Notes: generated by a model from the sequence alone, not told the origin. A stretch of DNA of 64,000 nt from Streptococcus minor DSM 17118 (GCF_000377005.1 NZ_AQYB01000026.1:1-64000), one strand, 5' to 3'. Shown: positions 1 to 8,253, counted from the first letter of the stretch. A program made the numbers and translations.

Positions 1-63
1 TTGTCTAACCTGAACAATTAGATTATACTAGGAAAAATAAATGGAAGCTACAAGCCTTGTCTG

Positions 64-96
64 CCACCAGCTTAGCTGGTGGTTTTCTTGTTTTCC
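64..96 (+). terminator. Rho-independent terminator
   Basis: An 8-bp perfect stem (CCACCAGC / GCTGGTGG) with a 3-nt loop is followed by a T-rich tract at 83-96. It would end a plus-strand transcript entering from left of the window. Confidence 0.75.
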
Positions 97-134
97 TCTG
101 CGAGAAAAACTGGCTGGAAGCCATAATAATTAAT

Positions 135-157
135 AAAGAGCCCTTAAGTGGCTCTTT
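135..157 (-). terminator. Terminator-like hairpin after recombinase remnant
   Basis: The stem AAAGAGCC / GGCTCTTT has a 7-nt loop and overlaps the stop codon of the serine recombinase remnant. Read on the minus strand it is followed only by an AT-rich stretch, so its strength as a terminator is uncertain. Confidence 0.45.
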
Positions 158-626
158 ATTGAGTATCGATTTTACTACCATTTTTAAATGTGAAAGTTAA
201 TTTAATATCAGGTGAGACCACTACTTTGTCTACCATGGTTTCCAAAGCAACTCATCAAATTCACCTAAAAGCTCACTTTGCTGATTAAGTGATTCCAAGA
301 ATATATGAAGCTCTTTTTGATGATGGCGTTCCTCCAATAGCTGCATTTCGATTGACTCAATTTCACCTACTAATATATCGTGACGTCCCACCAAGCTATT
401 GTACTTTTTCTGATAGGTATCTTTATTCTGTGGCATTACCGCATTCTCTTTCACTAAGAGTGGAGACCATTTGAGTGACTAGCTCGACTTCGATTTCAAG
501 TTCACTTAACCTTCGCTCAAGTTCAGAACTTTTCACAGTGTCAAGTAAAGTTTTTGTATAAGAAAAATAAAAAATGATATTTTTAAGAAATTCAATCGTT
601 TGATCATAAAACCTTAAACTAATCAA
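156..626 (-). pseudogene. C-terminal remnant of a large serine recombinase (frameshifted)
   Basis: Three reading-frame pieces on the minus strand join into one product. The pieces run from about 626 to 460 (ELERRLSELEIEVE...), from about 454 to 235 (KENAVMPQNKDTYQKKY ... FDELLW), and from about 240 to 156 (ETMVDKVVVSPD ... FTFKNGSKIDTQ, then TAA). This is the coiled-coil plus C-terminal tail typical of large serine recombinases of the Tn5397 TndX / Tn4451 TnpX type, which end in FDExLW...LVDxVTV...FxFKxG. The join near 235 needs a single missing G and the join near 460 a small indel. The N-terminal resolvase domain is absent, so the gene is dead. It marks a lost conjugative or mobilizable element. 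Family recognition is from motif memory, not a search. Confidence 0.75.
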
Positions 627-780
627 TCTTGCAAGAGAAATTCATCAGATTGTCTAACATTAATTAGCTCACTAAAATAATCAATACCTAACTGAGATAC
701 CCTTATCACTTACTCAAATAAGATATAATTTTTGACATTTAAACTGCAATATGTGAGAATTAGAACAAATGGAGGTTTAT

Positions 781-1248
781 ATGGCTGAAAAGATTAAAAA
801 TTGGGTTAATATTTGTGTCTTAAAAAACCAAGAAATCCTATTACTTAATAGACAACACGATGATTTTTCTGGTTGGATTCCTCCAGGAGGAAAAGTTGAA
901 TTTCCTGAAAGTTTCTTCGAGGCTGCTTTACGGGAACTTAAAGAAGAAACTGGACTAACTGCTCTAAATCTTGAATTAAAAGGAATTTCGGGTTTCACAA
1001 ACCCTATTGGTAATGAGAGATTTGTCTTCTATGACTTTTTATGTACGAAATTTACTGGTAAATTAATTCCGTCAGATGAAGGGAAGCCAAAATGGTGGAA
1101 TATAGAGGACATCAGCAAGATACCAATGCAAGAAGAGATAAAAAAAAGACTACCTCTTTACTTAAGAAAAGGTAGTTTTGAAAGCATTTCCTATTGGGAT
1201 CACAATAGGAAATGTATTAGTGAAAATAAAACTATTTTATTTGACTAA
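781..1248 (+). CDS. Nudix hydrolase
   Basis: A 155-aa cytoplasmic Nudix-family pyrophosphohydrolase. The Nudix box lies at about residues 37-59 and fits the GX5EX7REUXEEXGU consensus exactly (GKVEFPE, seven residues, RELKEETGL), so metal binding and catalysis should be intact. Family members hydrolyse nucleoside diphosphates linked to another moiety, including oxidised dNTPs, but the substrate cannot be told from sequence. I chose ATG 781 over the in-frame ATG at 769 because GGAGG at 771-775 lies five bases upstream of it. The gene stands alone between a recombinase scar and an IS3-like hairpin, so it may be accessory cargo. A terminator follows at about 1404. Confidence 0.85.
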   Translation: MAEKIKNWVNICVLKNQEILLLNRQHDDFSGWIPPGGKVEFPESFFEAALRELKEETGLTALNLELKGISGFTNPIGNERFVFYDFLCTKFTGKLIPSDEGKPKWWNIEDISKIPMQEEIKKRLPLYLRKGSFESISYWDHNRKCISENKTILFD

Positions 1249-1403
1249 GATTCACTGTATAATCTACTCAAACACATAAAATTAAGATTTTCATCTTCAA
1301 ATAATTTAGCAAAATGTATCAAGCGTGATTAATTATCTAAATTTTAATAACTACCTAATCTCTCTTTTCAAATAATTCTATTCATATTCCGCTAAAAGCC
1401 CTG

Positions 1404-1436
1404 ACCACAAGTTCTGAACTGTGGTTTTCTTATTTT
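1404..1436 (+). terminator. Terminator downstream of the Nudix gene
   Basis: An interrupted inverted repeat (ACCACaAGTTC / GAACTGTGGT) is followed by TTTTCTTATTTTT. It lies about 155 bp after the Nudix stop codon. The rest of 1249-1818 holds no convincing gene. A 21-codon minus-strand frame at 1450-1515 was seen but cannot be supported. Confidence 0.55.
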
Positions 1437-1737
1437 TACACCAAAAAATTCACCAGTATTTTCGCAATCCCGACATAATACTTTTATATTTTTCCACTTC
1501 TGAACGATTCAACATCTTTCAATAAAGTCACAAACATTTTTACACTACTTTCCAGTAAGAATAATTTTAATCTTAGAAATTATAGACATTGTAACTATTG
1601 ATAAAAACATGAACAGACAATATAAATTATATTTATTTTACTGTATTATCAACATATTTTTTTAATAAGTGTATCAATTACTAAACTCTTACTTCCATCG
1701 ACCATCTTGGTGATACTATAAATAAAAAAGCTAGGGT

Positions 1738-1795
1738 CTGTACTGACCCCCAAAAGTTAGATTTTTCCTGTCTAACTTTTGGGGTGCAGTTCATC
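1738..1795. repeat. Large inverted repeat resembling abutted IS3-family ends
   Basis: A perfect 14-bp inverted repeat, CCCCAAAAGTTAGA (1748-1761) and TCTAACTTTTGGGG (1771-1784), has a 9-nt spacer. It extends outward as imperfect ends (TGTACTGACCC on the left; the complement of the right end reads TGAACTGCACCC). The TGnACTGnACCCC-AAAAGTT form resembles terminal inverted repeats of streptococcal IS3-family elements. No transposase lies between, so this is either a collapsed or solo IS end pair or a hairpin derived from one. It lies 25 bp past the stop of the LysM-CHAP gene and may serve as its terminator. Confidence 0.55.
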
Positions 1796-1818
1796 CTTCA
1801 TCCCAGCTTATTTTAATT

Positions 1819-2634
1819 TTAATGTGGATAAATGTAAGAAACAGGACCCATGCCTTCATTGGGATTGAACCAGCCACGGTGGTTGTCAATCCATTGTCGT
1901 CCATTATAGTTGGCTTCCAAAACTTGGATTTGACCCAGCTCATTGATACCTGTAACATAAGCAACGTGGCCAAATTCACCAACAGTCCAGACTGCAATCG
2001 AACCAATTGCTGGAGTCACTCCAACTGCAAAGCCATCGCGTGCTGCATTGACTGCCCAAGTGGAAGCATTGCCCCACCAATCACCTGCCCAACCAGTTAA
2101 TTTTTGAACAGCCCAAGTACATTGGCCAACTGGGTAGTTAATACCTGGTTCATAATCATAGCCTTCTAGGTAATACGAAGATGGTGCTACTGCTGGGGTT
2201 GCTGGAGTTGCTGAGCCTGTCACTTGCAAGATTTGGCCCGGTACAATCAAATCATAAATATTGAGTCCATTATTCTGTGCTAACTGATTAAAGTCCATAC
2301 CATATACTGCTGCGATAGAAGAAAAAGAATCTCCCTCTTTTACAGTATAGCTACTACCAGTGTTGACTGGGGTTGCATCTGGACTAGCAACTGGTGCTGG
2401 AGCTTCATAACCAGGAATAGTCAGTGTCTGCCCTGGCACGATCAAATCATAAATACCCAAACCATTGGCTGTAGCTAGAGCATAGGGGTCAACTCCATAT
2501 TTCTGAGCAATTAAAAAAAAGGAATCGCCATTTTGAACAGTATAAGCTGTATCAGCAGATACAGTCTGGCTAACGAAAAGGCCTCCTGCTAAAGCAAGGG
2601 TCAACAAAGATACTTTACCTAAAACTTTTTTCAT
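1819..2634 (-). CDS. Secreted LysM-LysM-CHAP peptidoglycan hydrolase
   Basis: A 271-aa exported protein with a Sec signal peptide at residues 1-27 (hydrophobic core, cleavage after VSA). Two LysM modules follow at about 30-74 and 95-138, each with YTVxxGDS...IYDLIVPGQ, joined by Ala/Pro-rich linkers. The CHAP domain spans about 160-271. The likely catalytic Cys is in GQCTWAV (about 172) and the His in FGHVAYV (about 223). LysM binds peptidoglycan and CHAP is an amidase or endopeptidase, so a role in wall remodelling or daughter-cell separation is expected. The domain set is that of streptococcal LysM-CHAP secreted antigens. The gene appears monocistronic, and the IS3-like hairpin lies just downstream. 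Confidence 0.88.
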   Translation of the reverse strand: MKKVLGKVSLLTLALAGGLFVSQTVSADTAYTVQNGDSFFLIAQKYGVDPYALATANGLGIYDLIVPGQTLTIPGYEAPAPVASPDATPVNTGSSYTVKEGDSFSSIAAVYGMDFNQLAQNNGLNIYDLIVPGQILQVTGSATPATPAVAPSSYYLEGYDYEPGINYPVGQCTWAVQKLTGWAGDWWGNASTWAVNAARDGFAVGVTPAIGSIAVWTVGEFGHVAYVTGINELGQIQVLEANYNGRQWIDNHRGWFNPNEGMGPVSYIYPH

Positions 2635-2787
2635 TTCTATTCTCCATGTTTTTGATACTCCTATACTAACAAAGAATTACTTCAAAAAAATCACAGCAGA
2701 ATTAAAAAAGAATGTTTTTTATTACAAGCATTTATCAATTTTCAGGTTTTTATGACAAATTTGTATCGAAAATCTCGATAGAAAAAA

Positions 2788-2810
2788 TCCTGAGAATATT
2801 TATCTCAGGA
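2788..2810 (-). terminator. Terminator of the DUF1697 operon
   Basis: The stem TCCTGAGA / TCTCAGGA has a 7-nt loop and is followed on the minus strand by TTTTTTC. It lies 16 bp beyond the stop of the DUF1697 gene. Confidence 0.8.
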
Positions 2811-2825
2811 CTGGTGGAGATTCAT

Positions 2826-3365
2826 TTAATCAGCTAGATAATCGCCTAATTTGGCAAAGGTCTTGCCATTACGGATTGTTACTAGTTTGTAAAAAGGCTC
2901 TTTCAGTAAGTGCTTGTGGTAGGCTGTCTTAAGGTACTCTTTTTCCTCATGCTTGCCCCAATACACTCCCAACTGACCAAAGTGCACGACTTCATCTCTC
3001 AAGGGCAGAGCTAAAATGCGTCTTTGTACATCTGCCTTATCTACCTGGTCCGTGTAAAAAAGAACATCCTTTCGGGCTAAATTCTCATCCCACCAAGCAG
3101 GCAAGTCGGCAAAATCAGACTCATAGTCTGCTTTATTAAACAAGGAAAAAGAACGAATAAAGGGATAGTGTTGAACAAAAAGTTGGCTGATGTTGTCATG
3201 AATTTGCTGGTAACTAGCTTCAGTTTCAAAGAAGAGATTGCCACTATTGATATAGGTTTCCACCTGCTCATAACCTAGTTGGCGGACTAAATCCCGAAGT
3301 TCACTCATGACTACTTTATTTTTTCCACCGACATTGATACCTCGAAGAAGTACTGCATATTTCAT
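2826..3365 (-). CDS. DUF1697 family protein
   Basis: A 179-aa cytoplasmic protein of the DUF1697 family, recognised by its N-terminus MKYAVLLRGINVGGKNKV and the following YINSGNLFF. No biochemical function is established for the family. I placed the start at 3365 rather than the upstream in-frame ATG at 3425 because it has an AGGAG ribosome site 7-8 bases upstream and begins exactly at the conserved family start. It is the last gene of a minus-strand set with the beta-lactamase-fold protein (8-bp gap) and cppA, closed by a terminator at 2788. Confidence 0.85.
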   Translation of the reverse strand: MKYAVLLRGINVGGKNKVVMSELRDLVRQLGYEQVETYINSGNLFFETEASYQQIHDNISQLFVQHYPFIRSFSLFNKADYESDFADLPAWWDENLARKDVLFYTDQVDKADVQRRILALPLRDEVVHFGQLGVYWGKHEEKEYLKTAYHKHLLKEPFYKLVTIRNGKTFAKLGDYLAD

Positions 3366-3373
3366 ATTTTCTC

Positions 3374-4297
3374 CTAAAGATGTTTCTTGATGATCTCTCT
3401 TAATTCCCTGCGCTTGGCTATCCAAAGCGGGCGGTCATCATAGAGATAGGTCCGATTGGTCAGAAAAATAGCTGCCTTTTGGGCCTTTCGGTTAACCATG
3501 ATAAAGGGGCCAGTATAGCCAGTGTGGTCCAGCCAGTCCCCATCATCTATGTTCCAGACAACAGACCTTGGCTTAGAAAGACTAATATTCTGAGTTAAAT
3601 TTGCTGCAAAATCATCCTCCAAATAATGGTGGAGGAATATTTTTAAATCCGTTAAATCCGAAAACAATCCTGCAGAACCCGTATGAACTCCTAGTATCCT
3701 AGCCTTTGGATCATGGACAACACCTGCTAGTTCTCCCTGAACAGTTGGCACTGCCTCTTTTACAGGACCAAAACTAGTACGTCTCATCTGCCAGGGCTCA
3801 AATACTTCTTGCTTGAAAATCTGATCCAATGATTGGCCGTAGATTTCTTCCAACATAAAACCCAGTAGAATCAAGTTGATGTCCGTATAATGAAAATCTT
3901 TCTGATTCGTTACCCTAATCCGGTTAATGGCCTCCCGCAAGCCAACTTCATCCAGCTCATCTCGATGGGGGATGTAGGGGTCAATGCCGGAGGTATGGGT
4001 GACCAGTTGACGAATGGTCAGTGTCTCATCTGCAACAGCAGAGTAGTAGCTTTTAAGGGGGGCATCCAGTTCAAGCTTTCCAGCCTGCAGGAGCAAAATC
4101 AGAACTGTTCCAACCCCGACTACCTTGGAAACTGAGGCCAAATCATAAAGAAGACCAGCACGGGTGGGCTGGTCTTCGTGGGTCTGACCGAAATAGCTAT
4201 CCTGCCAAATCCCATCAACATAGAGCGAGAGGCTGGCTCCCGGATAAAGATTATCTGCTATTTGCTCTTGAATTTTTTCAAAGATGGCATCTCTCAT
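3374..4297 (-). CDS. Serine hydrolase of the beta-lactamase / class C PBP-like family
   Basis: A 307-aa protein with the serine beta-lactamase fold. The SxxK nucleophile motif is SVSK at residues 55-58. A late HTG (in HTGYTG, about residue 258) matches the KTG-like third motif. The position of the class C YxN triad has YTD, so the second motif departs from the norm. There is no obvious signal peptide or lipobox, so it is probably intracellular and more likely an esterase or DD-peptidase-like enzyme than a resistance enzyme. Its ATG overlaps the cppA stop by four bases, implying translational coupling. Confidence 0.8.
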   Translation of the reverse strand: MRDAIFEKIQEQIADNLYPGASLSLYVDGIWQDSYFGQTHEDQPTRAGLLYDLASVSKVVGVGTVLILLLQAGKLELDAPLKSYYSAVADETLTIRQLVTHTSGIDPYIPHRDELDEVGLREAINRIRVTNQKDFHYTDINLILLGFMLEEIYGQSLDQIFKQEVFEPWQMRRTSFGPVKEAVPTVQGELAGVVHDPKARILGVHTGSAGLFSDLTDLKIFLHHYLEDDFAANLTQNISLSKPRSVVWNIDDGDWLDHTGYTGPFIMVNRKAQKAAIFLTNRTYLYDDRPLWIAKRRELREIIKKHL

Positions 4298-5031
4298 TTT
4301 TCAAACCAAAGTTCAATCTTGCTAGGATCACTTGTCTGAAGAAAGCGTCCTTTCTTATCCTTAAAATATGGATTCACTAGTTTAGATTCCAATTCTGCCC
4401 AGTCTAAACTATCGGACACCTGAATACGGAAGCTATCCAAATCCCATGTCGTATCTGCTGCAACCAAAAGATCTGGGCCTTGGGCTTCTTGGAAGACCAG
4501 TGTCCCTTGTTGAGACCAGATTGTTTGATAAAAGTTTCGACTGTCTACTGGATTTGGAGTATTGATGAGAATCTGACTGACAGAAAAATGGGTTAACCCC
4601 TTAAAATTAGGTAGTTCCATAAAATCAACAGGCGATGAAAGTTCCTGAAGGTTCTCAACCGAATCCTCACTATGAAGTAGAAAGACATAGCCCTCTGGTA
4701 GGATTGTTTCAAAAGCTAGACCATTTTTCCCTCGATAAAGTTTACTAAAGCTTGTACCTCTTGCTAGGAGAGCTTCTATCTCGGCTGGAATTTCTACTTT
4801 TAAACTCAACTTGGCCAGCTTCTTGGGTCCTTCGACAGCTCTTGTGCGCATACTAGGAGACTCAATCAAGACCAGTTTGGCTTTTTTATCAGTTGAATGA
4901 CCAGCAAATTCTGCAAAAGAGGCTTCTTCTAACACCGTTTTCAAACCCAATTGCTCCTCAAGAAAAATCTGGTTAACAGTACGGTTATTCACTCGCAAGC
5001 ATGGAACAATTACTTTTTCTATTTCTAACAT
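4294..5031 (-). CDS. cppA: CppA family protein
   Basis: A 245-aa protein matching my recollection of streptococcal CppA, beginning IEKVIVPCLRVNNRTVNQ. CppA is annotated as a putative C3-degrading proteinase with glyoxalase-like (VOC) repeats in both halves. The repeat pattern is visible here as two LRVN / ISQILINTPNPVDS-type starts. No signal peptide is seen, which sits awkwardly with a complement-degrading surface role, so that function should be treated as annotation history. It is first in a coupled minus-strand operon with the serine hydrolase and the DUF1697 gene. Confidence 0.72.
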   Translation of the reverse strand: MLEIEKVIVPCLRVNNRTVNQIFLEEQLGLKTVLEEASFAEFAGHSTDKKAKLVLIESPSMRTRAVEGPKKLAKLSLKVEIPAEIEALLARGTSFSKLYRGKNGLAFETILPEGYVFLLHSEDSVENLQELSSPVDFMELPNFKGLTHFSVSQILINTPNPVDSRNFYQTIWSQQGTLVFQEAQGPDLLVAADTTWDLDSFRIQVSDSLDWAELESKLVNPYFKDKKGRFLQTSDPSKIELWFEK

Positions 5032-5228
5032 GTCATACTCCTAAAATCAGTTCTCTTCTATTCTAATGGAAAATAAGAAATTTGACAAACGTTTGTGTGG
5101 GTTTTTGAAAACAAAATCAGTATTTAAAAATTCCCTGCCTTGTCATCACAGTTTTCCTTTCTTGTAACAGAAACCTTTAGGGTAGATACCACGAGGATAG
5201 AAGTGTATTTTAGGGGATTTAGGTATAA

Positions 5229-5447
5229 TATATAAAAAACAGAGCCTATAATAGGCTCTGCTTCTTTGTGTTCGTTTAAAGGATTAGCAATCGGAAAGAT
5301 TGGAGTGAAAAACCGACTAAGACCAGTCCATCTAAAGACCAGTGAAAAGCGATTGACCTGTCAACAATAAGTTGACACAGTGAGAGCATTGGAAACTTCC
5401 CACTATTTTCGTTGCTATCAAGCACTTTCTAACACTGTCACACAAAG
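5229..5447 (-). ncRNA. Candidate structured ncRNA, 6S RNA-like architecture
   Basis: The 436-bp gap 5032-5467 has no plausible gene but holds nested long-range pairing on the minus strand. CTTTGTGT (complement of 5440-5447) closes with ACACAAAG (complement of 5264-5271). GATAGCAA (complement of 5412-5419) pairs with TTGCTAATC (complement of 5282-5290, one bulge). GGGAAG (complement of 5396-5401) pairs with CTTTCC using one G-U, which pairs only on this strand. A distal hairpin TGTCAAC / GTTGACA lies at 5359-5377. It ends in a strong terminator at 5240-5260 with TTTTTT. A long rod with internal loops, about 200 nt and its own terminator, is the shape of 6S RNA (ssrS). Sequence identity to 6S was not verified. 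It could instead be a structured 3' UTR of agaS. Confidence 0.45.
5232..5260 (-). terminator. Terminator of the ncRNA / agaS transcript
   Basis: A near-perfect inverted repeat, CAGAGCCTAT / ATAGGCTCTG, is followed on the minus strand by GTTTTTTATA. It lies about 210 bp beyond the agaS stop, so it belongs either to a separate small RNA or to a long agaS 3' UTR. Confidence 0.75.
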
Positions 5448-5467
5448 TATGTAAGGAGATACCGAAA

Positions 5468-6631
5468 TTAAAGAGGGTGGATTGTCACACCTTGAACGAC
5501 ACGGTTAACTGTACCAGTTGGTGATGGTGTATCTGGGAGATTTTTGCACTTAATGGCCGCTAAGATGGCAAATGTTTGGGCAAAGAGGATATAAGGGAAG
5601 GTCAAGAAAACATCCGGTAAGTCCTGGCCTCCATCCGCTAGAACAAAAGTTGGTGCCTGAGTCTGGTCAATCGGACTTGCAGAAAGTGCCACTATCCGAC
5701 GAGCAATACCATCTCCCTGAACCTCATTGAGCAAATCTACATCATATAGTTTAGTATAGGCATCATTAGAGGTAAACTCGATAACAACTGTCTCTTCATT
5801 GATGAAAGATTTTGGTCCATGTCGGAAGCCAACTGGTGTTTCGTACATCGTCGCAATCTTACCAGCTGTTAACTCTAAAATTTTCAGCTGGGCCTCATGA
5901 GCCACTCCATAGAAACCACCTGCACCTAAATAAATGACACGCTCAAAATCCAGTTCGACAAGCTCTTGGATAACATCCTCCCGATCCAAAACATCTTGGC
6001 CTAGACGGATAATGGCATCCAAATACTGAGACTTTTCTTCCTCGGAAATCGTAGAAAATACAAGAAGAGCGGTCAAGGACATACAAGTATAGCTACCCGT
6101 CATAGCAAAGCCCTTATCATTTGAACCTGCTGGCTGTAATAGCAAGAGATTCTGCTCATCTCCCTGGGCAGCTTGGGCTAGTTTACCCTCTGCCGCACAA
6201 GTAATGGTCACCTGATAAAGATTGTTGACCCATTTTTTAGCATGTGCTACTGCGGCTAAGCTCTCTGGGGAATTCCCACTACGCGCAAAAGATACCAAAA
6301 TAGTTGGGATATCCGCCTGTAAATAATCTTGCGGGCGTGTCACCAACTCAATAGAGCCCACAGATGAAAAACGAATTTTCTTCAAGTCATTGACCTGATT
6401 GAGGTAGTTCGCGATACTCTGTCCGACAAATTCTGAAGTTCCCGCTCCAGTAAAAATGACATGTACATCATCATGTTTGTCGTGAATACCTGCTAAGAAA
6501 GTCTTGATTTGATCAAGCTTCGCTACATACAGGTCATAGGCTTCACGCCAGAGAACAGGTTGTTGATAAATCTCAGGTGCTGTGATAATGGCACCTAAGG
6601 CCTCCAATTCTTCTTTTGGCAAATGGAACAT
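5468..6631 (-). CDS. agaS: AgaS-like ketose/aldose sugar-phosphate isomerase (SIS domains)
   Basis: A 387-aa cytosolic protein with two SIS domains. The first holds VIFTGAGTSEFVGQS and the Ser-rich VSFARSGNSPES. The second holds YLGAGGFYGVAHEAQLK and the diagnostic GFRHGPKSFI. It ends TPSPTGTVNRVVQG, as AgaS proteins do. AgaS acts on amino-sugar phosphates (galactosamine-6-P deaminase/isomerase type). Length is normal for the family (about 388). It is not next to the usual aga PTS genes and has its own promoter with a GntR-type palindrome, so it may act as a stand-alone amino-sugar enzyme under a NagR-like repressor. A close alternative is a glucosamine-6-P deaminase-like function. Confidence 0.85.
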   Translation of the reverse strand: MFHLPKEELEALGAIITAPEIYQQPVLWREAYDLYVAKLDQIKTFLAGIHDKHDDVHVIFTGAGTSEFVGQSIANYLNQVNDLKKIRFSSVGSIELVTRPQDYLQADIPTILVSFARSGNSPESLAAVAHAKKWVNNLYQVTITCAAEGKLAQAAQGDEQNLLLLQPAGSNDKGFAMTGSYTCMSLTALLVFSTISEEEKSQYLDAIIRLGQDVLDREDVIQELVELDFERVIYLGAGGFYGVAHEAQLKILELTAGKIATMYETPVGFRHGPKSFINEETVVIEFTSNDAYTKLYDVDLLNEVQGDGIARRIVALSASPIDQTQAPTFVLADGGQDLPDVFLTFPYILFAQTFAILAAIKCKNLPDTPSPTGTVNRVVQGVTIHPL

Positions 6632-6646
6632 AGAATCCTCCTTTTC

Positions 6647-6664
6647 AAGTGGTTATAACCAGTT
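6647..6664. promoter_or_regulatory. GntR/NagR-type operator in the agaS leader
   Basis: The palindrome (minus strand AACTGGTTATAACCACTT) has a perfect 12-bp core TGGTTATAACCA at 6650-6661. It lies between the promoter -10 and the ribosome site of agaS, about where transcription starts. The form matches amino-sugar-responsive GntR/HutC repressors (NagR/DasR-like TGGTnTAnACCA). The regulator itself is not in this window. Confidence 0.7.
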
Positions 6665-6671
6665 TTCTTTT

Positions 6672-6700
6672 ATTATACCCTTTTGTTTTCTTATCGTCAA
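6672..6700 (-). promoter_or_regulatory. agaS promoter
   Basis: On the minus strand TTGACG (6695-6700) and TATAAT (6672-6677) are separated by exactly 17 bp. This is a near-consensus vegetative promoter. The operator at 6647-6664 begins about seven bases past the -10. Confidence 0.85.
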
Positions 6701-6831
6701 GATAAAAATAGATTAATATATTAAAATTTTCCTACAAAATAAAAAACCGAGGCGGACTCTAAGCCATTCTGCTTCTTCAGTTTCCTATCAGCTTAAGTGA
6801 GGTTTGTAAACGCCAATAACAGTTCGTATAA

Positions 6832-6859
6832 AAAAGCCTGCTTGACTTGCAAACAGGCT
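6832..6859 (-). terminator. brnQ terminator
   Basis: AGCCTG (6835-6840) and CAGGCT (6854-6859), with extra inner pairing, are followed on the minus strand by TTTTTTATA. It lies just past the brnQ stop. Confidence 0.75.
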
Positions 6860-6870
6860 AGTTACTCAAA

Positions 6871-8253
6871 TTAAGAATGTTTTTTACCCAACAGATGCCA
6901 GATATAACCTAGGATAAAACCGATACCAGCCAATGGTAGCCAGGCCATGGCATACGCTCCCAGAGGCAGTGTTTTTGAAAAGAATGTTTCAACTCCTTCT
7001 GGCAAAGTGAAAGCACCAGTCATAGCAGAGAAAGTGGACAAAGCATCATAAAGAGCTGCTAGAGCTGTAAAAGCAACAGTCACTTGATACACTCGCTTAT
7101 CTCCTGCAAAAAGTTGGTGGGTCAATGACAAGAAAATGATGACAACAGTCAAAGGATACAGGAGATAAAGGACAGGGACCGACCATTTAATAATCTCCGA
7201 AAGACCGATAAAATATAGACTGAGAGCAATGAGGGTAAAAATCGTTGCCCATGCCACATAGGATAGACGAGGCCAAATCTTATGAAAGTATTCGGCACAG
7301 GCACTGATCAAGCCTGTTGAAGTCGTTAGACAAGCTAGAAAGACAATAGCAGCCAACACTGCTCGACCCAAACTACCCAGATAATGAAGAGAAGCTTGAC
7401 TGAGAACGTGACCCCCATCAATAGCTTGCCCCTTCATCAAGAACATTTTCCCATCAAAATCAAAGAGACTTTGCGAAGTAGCACCAATACGAGCAACAAA
7501 GATATAAATCACGGCCAATAGCACCACTGCTACAACTCCCGATAAAACTGTCACCTTAGCAATATCACGATTTTCCTTAACACCGAATCCTTTGACAGCA
7601 TGGATAACCACGATAGAAAAAGCTAGAGAAGCAAGGGCATCCATGGTTCCATAACCTTGAATCAAACCAGCCACCAGTGGAGAATCTGCAAAGGCTGAGC
7701 TAATACCCTGACCAGCATTGTGGGCCAAACCAAAGCCACCTGCAGGATTGATAAAGGAGGTAATGACTAGTAGAGCTAAAACCAACAGAAGAGCTGGAGT
7801 GATGTATTTACCGATACGACTAACCATCTTACTAGGCTTAATCGCCAACCAGTAGGAAAGACCAAAATAGACTGCAGCATAAAGAGCTTTAACCAAGAAG
7901 GATGAGCCAAAAATAGGTTCAATCCCAATAGAATAGGAGGTCGCTCCAGTACGAGGAATGGCAAAGAAAGGACCGATGGACAAGTAAAGAGCAATGGAGA
8001 AAAACAGGGCAAAATGTTTGGAGATGGGACGAGCCAAACTTTCTGCATCCTCCGTTCCCGTGTAGGCAATAGCCACAACTCCCAAAAGAGGTAGGGTCAC
8101 TGCTGTCAGGCAAAACCCAAGAATAGACAGCCAAAATTGCTGTCCAGAATAAAGCCCCAAAAAGGCAGGATAAATGAGATTCCCAGCCCCAAAAAAGAGA
8201 GCAAAAAGCATCAGACCGATGGCGCCATATCGCACCAATATTGATTGTTTCAT
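6871..8253 (-). CDS. brnQ: Branched-chain amino acid : cation symporter BrnQ
   Basis: A 460-aa polytopic membrane protein of the LIVCS family, which imports Leu/Ile/Val by sodium symport. It is hydrophobic throughout, with about twelve predicted membrane segments. The family-typical start is GLMLFALFFGAGNLIYP, followed by GVVAIAYTG and PRTGATSYSIG. I placed the start at 8253 (MKQSILVRYG), which has AGGAGAT upstream; the longer frame to 8307 adds an unlikely N-terminal extension. It is monocistronic with its own terminator. No clear CodY or T-box element was found upstream. Confidence 0.9.
   Translation of the reverse strand: MKQSILVRYGAIGLMLFALFFGAGNLIYPAFLGLYSGQQFWLSILGFCLTAVTLPLLGVVAIAYTGTEDAESLARPISKHFALFFSIALYLSIGPFFAIPRTGATSYSIGIEPIFGSSFLVKALYAAVYFGLSYWLAIKPSKMVSRIGKYITPALLLVLALLVITSFINPAGGFGLAHNAGQGISSAFADSPLVAGLIQGYGTMDALASLAFSIVVIHAVKGFGVKENRDIAKVTVLSGVVAVVLLAVIYIFVARIGATSQSLFDFDGKMFLMKGQAIDGGHVLSQASLHYLGSLGRAVLAAIVFLACLTTSTGLISACAEYFHKIWPRLSYVAWATIFTLIALSLYFIGLSEIIKWSVPVLYLLYPLTVVIIFLSLTHQLFAGDKRVYQVTVAFTALAALYDALSTFSAMTGAFTLPEGVETFFSKTLPLGAYAMAWLPLAGIGFILGYIWHLLGKKHS

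Noticed and set aside
1450..1515. 21-codon minus-strand ORF in the gap after the Nudix gene
   Set aside because: No ribosome site of quality, no recognisable product and no supporting context.
2635..2780. WalR (VicR) binding site upstream of the LysM-CHAP gene
   Set aside because: Single TGTAAT-like halves occur but no properly spaced direct repeat was found.
3374..4297. Antibiotic-resistance beta-lactamase
   Set aside because: No signal peptide, atypical second motif and operon context with cppA point to a housekeeping serine hydrolase.
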